Source: JAJKIP01 sp040509055 (GTDB taxonomy: Bacteria; Bacteroidota; Bacteroidia; Chitinophagales; Chitinophagaceae). Taken from it: a stretch of DNA of 8,102 nucleotides. The position numbers and the translations under genes are program-made. The notes beneath the pieces are model-generated. The model was not told the origin of the DNA. It worked only from the letters and a program-made list of their open reading frames with translations, and searched no databases. Each line of letters starts with the position of its first letter. Within the stretch, counting starts at the first letter, position 1. Of this stretch, positions 1 to 6,453 are shown one piece after another. Location: positions 1 through 8,102 of the forward strand of contig JBEVLT010000067.1 in the NCBI GenBank assembly GCA_040509055.1. Direction: 5' to 3'.

Positions 1-243
1 CAGGTTCGGTGTTGCGGACCATCTGTTGGTTTGAGATAGTATAAAGGTCAGTTCCTTCTTTATATGGATGAGTTAATGTTCCGCAATTGATTAATCGCTG
101 ACAGGACAGGTAGTGCCCGTTAAATGGTTGAAGGTTCGTTGTTGGTCAAGCCGAAAAACCCACATGGTTAGTGTTTGAACAAATGCGGAAGGACAGTTGA
201 ATTCCGTGCAGTAACCTCAAACCTCAAGCAGTTTCTTCAACAA
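1..243. other. Left-edge non-coding region downstream of paralog 2
   Basis: Nothing supportable as a gene. It contains a short 7-base tandem duplication (aacctca twice, 213-226) just after the paralog 2 stop, and two loosely similar stretches beginning aggttcg (from 2 and from 132). No stem with a following T-run was found that would act as a terminator for the minus-strand genes. Base composition is more AT-rich than the coding part. Confidence 0.4.
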
Positions 244-2877
244 CTATCGGATAAGAGTAACCGTACCTTTTAAAAAGATCGGTTTACCGAGATAGTCGAT
301 GGCGCTGACCATCCATACGAATACGTTGGTGCCCTGTGGTTCGCCCTTTATTTTACCGTCCCAACCGTGACCATTGCGGGTAGTGCTGAAGACCAGCTGT
401 CCCCACCGGTTGAAGATGCGGAAATAGTTGATCTTTTGTATGCCGGCCGCAACAGGCTTTACCTCATCATTGAGGCCGTCGCCGTTGGGAGTAAAGGCTG
501 TGGGTACAAATACATAGGGATTGGTCTTGAAGACCGTTATTTTCACAGAGGCGGTATCGAAGCAGCCTGCTTCGTTGAATACCTGTACGATGTAGCGGAT
601 GCTGTCTGTTTCCGGGCCGTATGTGCCGATAGGGTTTTGAATACCCGGGTTGCTCAGGCCGGTAGCCGGCGTCCATACATAAGCTACGCCTCCTTCTGCA
701 TGCAACTGTACCGGCTGAAAGATGACCACCGTGGTATCGAAGCCGGCGAACGGGCGTATTTTAGGCAGCACAGTCACCAGAATGGTATCACGGCCGGGCT
801 TGGGACATCCCCGGGTATCCCATGAGGTCAGTACGTATTCCATGGTCCGGGGCGGGAATGCCGTGGGATTGAGCGTATTGGCGTTCAGCAGCGAAGCTGT
901 GGGCGACCAGGCAAAGGACGAGCCATCGTGCGAGCCATGCAGGATCACGGGTGTATTGTAACAAATAGTTGTATCGTCGCTTGCAATCGCTACCGGGTAA
1001 GGTACGGTAGTGATGGTGATGGTTTTGGTATCTATACAGCTGCCGACGGTAGCCGTAACGGTGTAGGTCGTTACCGGGTCGGTCGGTGTAGCAATGGGGT
1101 CTTCAATAGCCGGGTTGTTCAGCGTAGTAACCGGCGTCCACTGGTAGTTCAGCCCGTTGGTCGTGATCTGCAGTTGTATCGAATCGGTGCGGCAGATAGT
1201 CGTGGCGGGCATGGGGGTAATGGTCACTTTATCCGTCACCCTTACCTGTACGGAATCATGGTTCAGGCAGCCATGGTCATTCAGCTCCACATGGTACCAG
1301 GTGGTAGTAAGAGGCTGCACGGTGGGCGAGGCGGAATTGGCACCGGTGATAGCCGTAACCGGCGTCCAGCTGAAAGCACCGGATCCAATGGCATGCAATT
1401 GCACCAGGTCGGTGGCGCAGATCAGCGTGTCCTTAAAGGCTACCGAAAGCGGTGGTTTATCCGTGATAGTGATCGTCTCCTGTTTTGTAGCGATACAGCC
1501 CTTGGTGCTGGTCGCAATAAGCGTCACCTGGCGCGGCCCCGGGTCAGGGTAGGTCCAGGCAGGATTTTGCAAGTGTGACGTATCGGCCAGGGTAGACAGG
1601 TCGCCAAAGTTCCATGACCAGCTGTCCACCACTCCATAGCGTGCTTTGGTGGTGTCGGTGAACCGGAACGGGTTGGTAAAGCAGCTGCCCGTGACCTCGA
1701 AACCGGGGAAAAAGCCGGGATACACCTTAATGATCCGTTCTGCAGTATCGCTGCAATTCTTCCCTTTGTTGATGATAAACGTGGCTTTGTAAACGCCGGT
1801 GTCCGGGTAAGTGAAGACCGGGCTGTCCACGTCTGCCGTGTCGTTCAGCACGCCGGCGACGCCAAAATCCCAGAACACAGACGTAGCCCCGCTGCTGCTA
1901 TGCGAGAACTGTACATTGAAATCGTTGCCGCAGGAAACAAAGTCGGGCATCGGGTTGGCCACGGTGACCTCACAGTCCGACACATCTACGATCAGGTCTT
2001 TTCGATGCGTGGCGATCAGCTTTCCATCCCGGTACACGTCGATGCAGACGCAGATCACGTATTTTCCTTTCACAGGCGCTATGCCGGTAATGATACCCGT
2101 TTTCGGATCAATCGTGGCAGACGTGCCGAGCGGATTGGCCCCGCTGAAGGTGTTTAGATAGTTGGCGGAACCATAGGGAGGTGCCGCGGGATTGTCAAAA
2201 CCCGAGTTCACCGAAGCGCCGCCGTTGAAGGCATTGCAAAAGCTATACACCAGCGAATCATTGGGGTCGGGATCGGTAGCGCCGAAATTCAGCGTGAAAG
2301 GAGCCTTTTTGCAAATGACGTTGATCGGGATGCCGAATTGCGGCGAGTTGTCATGATCGCTGCCCAGCTGGTTGGTGCCGGGTATGCTGCAGTTGTAGGT
2401 AGAGCCGGTGCTGTTGGCCACGTTCATCAGCCCGTTCAGCCGGCAGCAGGTCTGGAATACAACGGTATAGCCGTTTTGATTATCCGGCAGCGGGTCCGTC
2501 GTCATGGTATAGCTGGCATAGGTATAGTTCAGGGTAGGCGCTCCCTGTATGCAAGATGGCAGCACGATAGGAATAGAAGGAAGCGGAATAGGCGTCTCCC
2601 GGTTGATCCGCCAGTTATCACCCGTGCTGCCAACCGGCCCTTTTACTTTTTGACCATTGTCGTTGTTATAGATCGCTATGATGTAAGAGGCATCCAGCGG
2701 GGCTCCGGCAGGGTCGTCGCCCCGGAAGAGCAGCATCGTGATGCGGTAGATCTTTGTATTGGGTGCAGCGCCGGGTCCTACATAGGTATACCTCATTTCG
2801 CCGCCGATAATGTGCGCGGCAAAGGTGGTGGCCAGGGCCAGGAGGAGGCAGGAGGCTGTAAGCAGTGTTTTCTTCAT
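244..2877 (-). CDS. Secreted PKD/Ig-like repeat protein with T9SS type B C-terminal sorting domain (paralog 2)
   Basis: An 877-residue paralog of the neighbouring upstream gene with the same domain plan, predicted to be T9SS-exported to the cell surface or medium. In order: signal peptide 1-21 (MKKTLLTASC, cleaved near TFA/AHIIGG); cysteine-rich N-terminal module about 22-300 with HIIGGEM at 22-28 and CCR at 144-146; PKD domain 1 (WDFG at 336-339, lacking the usual last Asp); PKD domain 2 (WNFGD at 422-426); four Ig-like repeats about 486-783; and the type B sorting domain 787-877, with FVPTAFTPNGDGLNDE and FNRWGQLVF. The start is ATG at 2875-2877, directly before a good signal peptide; the stop is TAG. 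No catalytic motif is visible, so an adhesin or extracellular-matrix role is likely but unproven. A 142-base gap separates it from paralog 1, so it may be read through from the operon or have its own promoter. Confidence 0.93.
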   Translation of the reverse strand: MKKTLLTASCLLLALATTFAAHIIGGEMRYTYVGPGAAPNTKIYRITMLLFRGDDPAGAPLDASYIIAIYNNDNGQKVKGPVGSTGDNWRINRETPIPLPSIPIVLPSCIQGAPTLNYTYASYTMTTDPLPDNQNGYTVVFQTCCRLNGLMNVANSTGSTYNCSIPGTNQLGSDHDNSPQFGIPINVICKKAPFTLNFGATDPDPNDSLVYSFCNAFNGGASVNSGFDNPAAPPYGSANYLNTFSGANPLGTSATIDPKTGIITGIAPVKGKYVICVCIDVYRDGKLIATHRKDLIVDVSDCEVTVANPMPDFVSCGNDFNVQFSHSSSGATSVFWDFGVAGVLNDTADVDSPVFTYPDTGVYKATFIINKGKNCSDTAERIIKVYPGFFPGFEVTGSCFTNPFRFTDTTKARYGVVDSWSWNFGDLSTLADTSHLQNPAWTYPDPGPRQVTLIATSTKGCIATKQETITITDKPPLSVAFKDTLICATDLVQLHAIGSGAFSWTPVTAITGANSASPTVQPLTTTWYHVELNDHGCLNHDSVQVRVTDKVTITPMPATTICRTDSIQLQITTNGLNYQWTPVTTLNNPAIEDPIATPTDPVTTYTVTATVGSCIDTKTITITTVPYPVAIASDDTTICYNTPVILHGSHDGSSFAWSPTASLLNANTLNPTAFPPRTMEYVLTSWDTRGCPKPGRDTILVTVLPKIRPFAGFDTTVVIFQPVQLHAEGGVAYVWTPATGLSNPGIQNPIGTYGPETDSIRYIVQVFNEAGCFDTASVKITVFKTNPYVFVPTAFTPNGDGLNDEVKPVAAGIQKINYFRIFNRWGQLVFSTTRNGHGWDGKIKGEPQGTNVFVWMVSAIDYLGKPIFLKGTVTLIR
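247..519 (-). other. T9SS type B C-terminal sorting domain (gliding motility-associated CTD) of paralog 2
   Basis: Residues 787-877. The domain opens with FVPTAFTPNGDGLNDE, continues with INYFRIFNRWGQLVF, then a GWDG turn and a PQG followed by VFVWMVSAIDYLG, and ends in KGTVTLIR. These are the hallmarks of the CHU_C / TIGR04131-type domain. In characterised Bacteroidota it targets proteins to the T9SS, and type B cargo generally needs a PorP/SprF-type partner. No such partner is in this window. Confidence 0.92.
529..1422 (-). repeat. Four tandem Ig-like repeats in paralog 2
   Basis: Residues about 486-783 hold four copies of an Ig-like module. Each has a D-T-x-I-C-like opening (degenerate in the fourth), a central aromatic-x-W-(T/S)-P motif, an N/S-P-rich turn, and a closing G-C then alternating V-x-V strand. 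The central motifs start at residues 502 (FSWTP), 578 (YQWTP), 655 (FAWSP) and 733 (YVWTP), giving spacings of 76, 77 and 78. Protein-level repeats only; the DNA copies have diverged. Confidence 0.85.
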
Positions 2878-3019
2878 GCAGTCTTATCTTCTATCATCGG
2901 GCTGAAATTACAAAAAGCAGCCAGTATGGACAGTTTTTTAGAGAATATTGTTGCACCGGGCATTATTATAGCCGAATGGCTAATTTTTCGTTAAAACCAT
3001 TTGCGGGCGATTTTCAGCG
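2878..3019. other. Intergenic gap between the two cargo paralogs
   Basis: 142 AT-rich bases with no supportable gene. A small inverted repeat (tagcc/ggcta, 4-base loop) lies at 2969-2982. It is followed by five T on the plus strand, not on the minus strand, so it is in the wrong orientation to end paralog 1 transcripts. I found no convincing TTG / TAnnTTTG promoter pair for paralog 2. The gap is long enough to hold a weak promoter or an RNA processing site. Confidence 0.4.
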
Positions 3020-5635
3020 TTAGCGAATCAGCGTTACCGTTCCCTTCAGGAAAAAAGGCTTGCCGAGATAGTCTACCGCGCTGACCATCCACACGTACGC
3101 GTTGCTGCCCTGCGGTACGCCGCCGATCGTGCCGTCCCATCCGCGTCCGGTCTGCGTGGTATGGAATACCAGCTGTCCCCAGCGGTTGAATACGCGGAAA
3201 TAATTGATCTTTTGTATACCGGCGGCTACAGGCCTGAATTCATCGTTCAGGCCGTCATTGTTGGGTGTAAAAGCCGTGGGCACGAATATAGAAGGAGCGG
3301 TTTTGAAAACGGTCACCTTCACAGAGGCAGAATCATAACAGCCGGCGTCGTTGAACACACGCACCCAATAGCGCACGCTGTCGATTTCCGGGCCATACAG
3401 CCCGACCGGGTTTTTAATGCCGGGATTACTCAGCCCCGTCGGCGGCAGCCAGGCATAGCTGGTACCGCCTTCTGCATTCAGCTGGAGCGGCTGCCCGATC
3501 ACGACCAGTGTATCGCGGCCGGCATACGGATATATTTTACCGAGCACTGTTATCAATACCGTATCACGGCCCGGCTTGGGGCACCCTTTGGTATCCAGCG
3601 AGGTGAGTACATACTGCTGCGAACGCACCGGCCAGGCCAGCGGGCTTAATGTACCGGCATTGAGCAGCGAGCTTGCCGGCGACCAGGCAAAGGAGGAGCC
3701 GTCGTGCCAGCCATGCAGGCTGGCTGGTGTATTGTAGCAGATCGTGGTATCCGGGCCGGCATCGGCTATCGGATAGGGTACAGCTATTACATGGATCTGT
3801 TTTTCTGCGAGGCAACTGCCAATGGTGGCCGTCACCGTGTAGGTTTCGGTGTTGCCAGATACAGCCGTGGGATTTTGCAGGGTCGCATCGCTGAAAGCGT
3901 CTGCAGGCGCCCATTGGTAGCGCAGGCCATCGCTGGTGACCGTCAGCTGCACGGGATCGGTTCTGCAAATGGTCGTATCCGCCATAGCTTCCAGCGTTAC
4001 AAACGATACCACCCGCACCTTTACAGAATCGTTGTTGATACAACCCTGGTCGTTCAGTTGCACGTGGTAGGTGGTAGTGGCGGTGGGGCTGACCGTAGGC
4101 GTACCGGTGCCCGGGTTGGCCATACCGGCGGCAGGCGTCCAGCTAAAGATACCGGCGCCGGATGCCTGCAGCTGCAGCGCATCGGGTATGCAGATCAGCG
4201 TATCACGGAAGGCAAGCGTGATCGGCGGCCTGTCGATCATGGGCACAGGCTCGGTAACGCTGCCCTTGCAGCCTTTGCTGCTTGTTACCGTAAGGGTTAC
4301 ATTTTTGACACCTGCACCGGCATAGGTCCAGGACGGGGTTGACACGGCAGAGACATCGGCGATGGTCGTCTCATCGCCAAAATCCCAGCTCCAGGAGTCG
4401 ACTATGCCGTAGTTCAGGGTAGTGGCATCTTCAAACAGAACAGGGTTGGTGACGCATACACCATCCGATACCAGGGCGGGGAAGAACCCCGGCCAGACCT
4501 TCACGATAGCCGTAGTGGAATCCGAGCAATCCTGGTTGCGGTTGGTCACCAGTTTGATGGTATAATCCCCTGCCGCCGAGAATGTGTGCGTAGGCGTGGG
4601 GTCGCTTGAAAGGTTATCCAGGCCGCTGGCCGGATCGCCAAAATCCCAATAATAGGAGCTGATCAGCGGGCTGCTGATCAGGTTGGAAAAACTTTCTGTA
4701 AAGTCGTCGCAGACCGGGTAAACGGCCTCCAGCTGTGCCTTGGCAATATTGCAGCCGCCGATCTTCACCTGCAGGTCCTTGCGCTGTACGGCAATGACGA
4801 TGCCGTTCCTGATCTCTTCCACGCACACGGTGACGACATAAATGCCCGGGCGGGGCGATGAGCCGGAAATAATGCCGGTAACCGGGTCAATGGTCACGCT
4901 GGACCCGAGCGGAGAGCCGGAATGGTAAGGGGCATTATACGTCACGCTGGAATAAGACGGGCTGGCCGGCGGGTTGGGCGTGGAAGCGCCCAGGTTGCCG
5001 GGTGCACCTCCCAGCCAGGCTTCGCAGAAGGAATACCGCAGCTCGTCCAGCGGATCGGCATCTACTGCGGAAAAGCTGTAGGTGAAGGGGTAACCTCCGC
5101 AGAGGATAACGGTATCCCTGCCGGTAAAACGGGCGCTGTTGTTGGCAGGGGCTGTCGACACCCGGGAGGTACCGGGTATATCTGCCGTGTAGGTGGCGCC
5201 GGTGCTGCCGGAGCCGATCAGGTTGCTGATACCGCTGATCCGGCAGCAGCGCTGGTAAGCAACGGTATAGCCGTTGGCGGAAGCCGGCAGGCTAACAGAA
5301 AATTCATAATATCCCACCTCGTAGTGTACGACAGGCGGATCGGAAATACAGCGGTCCGGCGAGCCAAGCACAAGGTCTTCTCTTTTGGACATGGGTACCA
5401 GCTGGTTCCACACCAACCGGTTGTTTGATTTGTCGAAAATGCCAATGGCTGCGCTGCCGTCGAGATCGGCGCCGGTAGAAAAATAGTCCCGGTATAATTT
5501 GAGCGTGACGCGATACCGGTACTGGCTGCCGTCCATGCCGGTGAATGTATAAAACATTTCACCTCCGGTAATGTGTTCGGCCAGCAACGTTTTCGATACG
5601 AAAAGCAGTAACAGTATCGGTACAATTCGTTTCAT
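3020..5635 (-). CDS. Secreted PKD/Ig-like repeat protein with T9SS type B C-terminal sorting domain (paralog 1)
   Basis: A surface or secreted protein of 871 residues, predicted to pass the inner membrane by Sec and the outer membrane by the type IX secretion system. In order: signal peptide 1-19 (MKRIVPILLL then LLA/E); N-terminal module about 20-295, opening with EHITGGEM and containing a CCR motif at 130-132; PKD domain 1 (WDFGD at 330-334); PKD domain 2 (WDFGD at 417-421); four Ig-like repeats about 479-777; and a gliding-motility-associated C-terminal domain 781-871, beginning P-S-I-F-V-P-T-A-F-T-P-N-N-D-G-L-N-D-E. I chose ATG 5633-5635 rather than the in-frame TTG at 5668: it puts a normal basic n-region directly before the hydrophobic core and overlaps the hydrolase stop as ATGA, whereas the TTG adds 11 odd residues inside the hydrolase gene. 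Stop is TAA. Proteins of this type act as adhesins or matrix components; no enzymatic domain is visible. The precise role is unknown. Confidence 0.93.
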   Translation of the reverse strand: MKRIVPILLLLFVSKTLLAEHITGGEMFYTFTGMDGSQYRYRVTLKLYRDYFSTGADLDGSAAIGIFDKSNNRLVWNQLVPMSKREDLVLGSPDRCISDPPVVHYEVGYYEFSVSLPASANGYTVAYQRCCRISGISNLIGSGSTGATYTADIPGTSRVSTAPANNSARFTGRDTVILCGGYPFTYSFSAVDADPLDELRYSFCEAWLGGAPGNLGASTPNPPASPSYSSVTYNAPYHSGSPLGSSVTIDPVTGIISGSSPRPGIYVVTVCVEEIRNGIVIAVQRKDLQVKIGGCNIAKAQLEAVYPVCDDFTESFSNLISSPLISSYYWDFGDPASGLDNLSSDPTPTHTFSAAGDYTIKLVTNRNQDCSDSTTAIVKVWPGFFPALVSDGVCVTNPVLFEDATTLNYGIVDSWSWDFGDETTIADVSAVSTPSWTYAGAGVKNVTLTVTSSKGCKGSVTEPVPMIDRPPITLAFRDTLICIPDALQLQASGAGIFSWTPAAGMANPGTGTPTVSPTATTTYHVQLNDQGCINNDSVKVRVVSFVTLEAMADTTICRTDPVQLTVTSDGLRYQWAPADAFSDATLQNPTAVSGNTETYTVTATIGSCLAEKQIHVIAVPYPIADAGPDTTICYNTPASLHGWHDGSSFAWSPASSLLNAGTLSPLAWPVRSQQYVLTSLDTKGCPKPGRDTVLITVLGKIYPYAGRDTLVVIGQPLQLNAEGGTSYAWLPPTGLSNPGIKNPVGLYGPEIDSVRYWVRVFNDAGCYDSASVKVTVFKTAPSIFVPTAFTPNNDGLNDEFRPVAAGIQKINYFRVFNRWGQLVFHTTQTGRGWDGTIGGVPQGSNAYVWMVSAVDYLGKPFFLKGTVTLIR
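3023..3295 (-). other. T9SS type B C-terminal sorting domain (gliding motility-associated CTD) of paralog 1
   Basis: Residues 781-871 of the ATG-started protein, the same 91-residue length as in paralog 2 and aligning without gaps. By hand count about 73 of 91 positions are identical, including FVPTAFTPN, DGLNDE, PVAAGIQKINYFR, FNRWGQLVF, GWDG, DYLGKP and KGTVTLIR. This is among the most conserved parts of the two proteins, as expected if both are read by the same secretion machinery. Confidence 0.92.
3305..4201 (-). repeat. Four tandem Ig-like repeats in paralog 1
   Basis: Residues about 479-777 of the ATG-started protein hold four Ig-like modules matching one-to-one those of paralog 2. Central motifs start at residues 497 (FSWTP), 573 (YQWAP), 649 (FAWSP) and 727 (YAWLP), spacings 76, 76 and 78. 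The third module is about 76% identical to its partner by hand count (53 of 70). One-to-one matching means the four-module array existed before the two genes duplicated. Confidence 0.85.
5632..5635 (-). promoter_or_regulatory. ATGA stop/start overlap coupling hydrolase and cargo gene
   Basis: On the minus strand the bases ATGA contain the ATG of the T9SS cargo gene (5635-5633) and the TGA stop of the hydrolase (5634-5632). This arrangement normally means translational coupling, where the ribosome ending one gene restarts on the next. It also decides the cargo gene start. A weak purine stretch (GGGAG) lies about 8 bases upstream but is not a strong ribosome binding site. Confidence 0.8.
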
Positions 5636-6444
5636 TGATCGGCTCCCGGATGTCCGGCCCGGGTACAAAACTCAACAAGTGCTTCATGGCTGCGGCCCGG
5701 TTCTTCCAGCATACCCATGTGCCCGGATTCGGCAAGGATATGAATATACGAAATTCCGGGCAGGTGACATTGTTTCAACCCGTCAGCCAGGGGGATGGCA
5801 GTATCGTGTTGCCCCAGTATGAAAAGCACGGGCACTGATGTATGTTTTAAAATCATTGTCCGGTCGGGCCGCTTCATCATGGCCTCGTAATAAGAAACGA
5901 GGGATTCTGCAGAAAAGTTGCTGAGACCTTCTATAAAACCGTCGACAATTTCTTTATGGTTTGTTTTATAGCCCGGCGAAAAGAGGTTGGGTGCGGCCGT
6001 TTGAAGGAATGCAAAAGCCCCATGCTCCCGGATAAAAGCAATTCCTTTCTGCCGGGTGGCTTTTTTCTCGTCGCTGTCGGCAAAAGCGCTGGAGTGAAAC
6101 AGACCGAAAGCCTGCAGCAATGCAGGATATTGTTCGGCAAAGGCCAGGGTGATATAGCCGCCCATGCTATGCCCGATCATGATAAAAGGAGCAAGGCCTT
6201 CCTTGTCTGCAAGGGCCTTCAGCACCCTGGCCATGCCTTCCATGCTCATGTCGGCGATGCCTTCCGATCGTCCGCTGCCGGGCAGGTCCGGTACGATGAG
6301 CTGCATATCGGCAGCCAGTAAGCCTGCCTGCTGCTCCCATACATCTCCTGTTTCACCAAAACCATGCACCAGCATCACGGCTGGTCCGCTGCCCTGTACC
6401 CGGTAGTAGATGCGGCGGCCCTCATAGATCAGTTCTTTGCCCAT
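5632..6444 (-). CDS. Alpha/beta-fold hydrolase, substrate unknown
   Basis: A 270-residue single-domain serine hydrolase of the alpha/beta fold, of usual family length. Visible signatures are the oxyanion-hole loop HGFG at 27-30, the conserved DLPGSGRS at 53-60, the nucleophile elbow GHSMGG with Ser93, the acid Asp214 in GQHDTAIP, and the catalytic His242 in SGHMGMLEEP. Residues around 120-200 form a helical cap region. There is no signal peptide, so it is probably cytoplasmic. These features fit esterases, lactonases, C-C hydrolases and haloperoxidase-like enzymes equally well; nothing fixes a substrate. It starts with ATG 9 bases after lnt stops, and its TGA stop overlaps the ATG of the next gene, so it sits in the middle of a tight co-directional unit. 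Being next to lnt might hint at a lipid or ester substrate, but that is only inference. Confidence 0.93.
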   Translation of the reverse strand: MGKELIYEGRRIYYRVQGSGPAVMLVHGFGETGDVWEQQAGLLAADMQLIVPDLPGSGRSEGIADMSMEGMARVLKALADKEGLAPFIMIGHSMGGYITLAFAEQYPALLQAFGLFHSSAFADSDEKKATRQKGIAFIREHGAFAFLQTAAPNLFSPGYKTNHKEIVDGFIEGLSNFSAESLVSYYEAMMKRPDRTMILKHTSVPVLFILGQHDTAIPLADGLKQCHLPGISYIHILAESGHMGMLEEPGRSHEALVEFCTRAGHPGADQ

Positions 6445-6453
6445 GCAAACAAG

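Noticed and set aside
83..98. Imperfect 6-bp inverted repeat (gcaatt / aatcgc with a 4-base loop).
   Set aside because: It includes a G-U pair, is AT-rich, and has no T-run after it on the minus strand, so it is not a credible terminator.
1..145. Minus-strand open frame of about 48 codons running off the left edge, with a fairly protein-like end.
   Set aside because: It follows a stop at 146-148, has no ATG until close to the window edge, and matches no family I recognise. Too short and incomplete to support.
2845..2877. Cys10 in the paralog 2 signal peptide, tested as a lipobox because lnt is nearby.
   Set aside because: The preceding residues T-A-S lack the usual Leu at -3, and nine residues before the Cys is too short for a lipoprotein signal. 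A normal Sec signal cleaved near residue 21 fits better.
2969..2988. Hairpin (tagcc, 4-base loop, ggcta) followed by five T on the plus strand, resembling an intrinsic terminator.
   Set aside because: The stem is only 5 bp and the T-run is on the plus strand, where there is no gene to terminate. On the minus strand no T-run follows.
367..5428. Several long open frames on the plus strand opposite the cargo genes (for example 928-1578, 2338-2994, 3704-4342).
   Set aside because: They are antisense shadows of GC-rich repeat-coding genes, with low-complexity Arg/Gly-rich translations and no recognisable domains.
5636..5668. Longer version of paralog 1 starting at the in-frame TTG at 5668.
   Set aside because: It overlaps the hydrolase by 37 bases and adds 11 residues ahead of a complete signal peptide. 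The ATG at 5635 in the ATGA overlap is much more likely.
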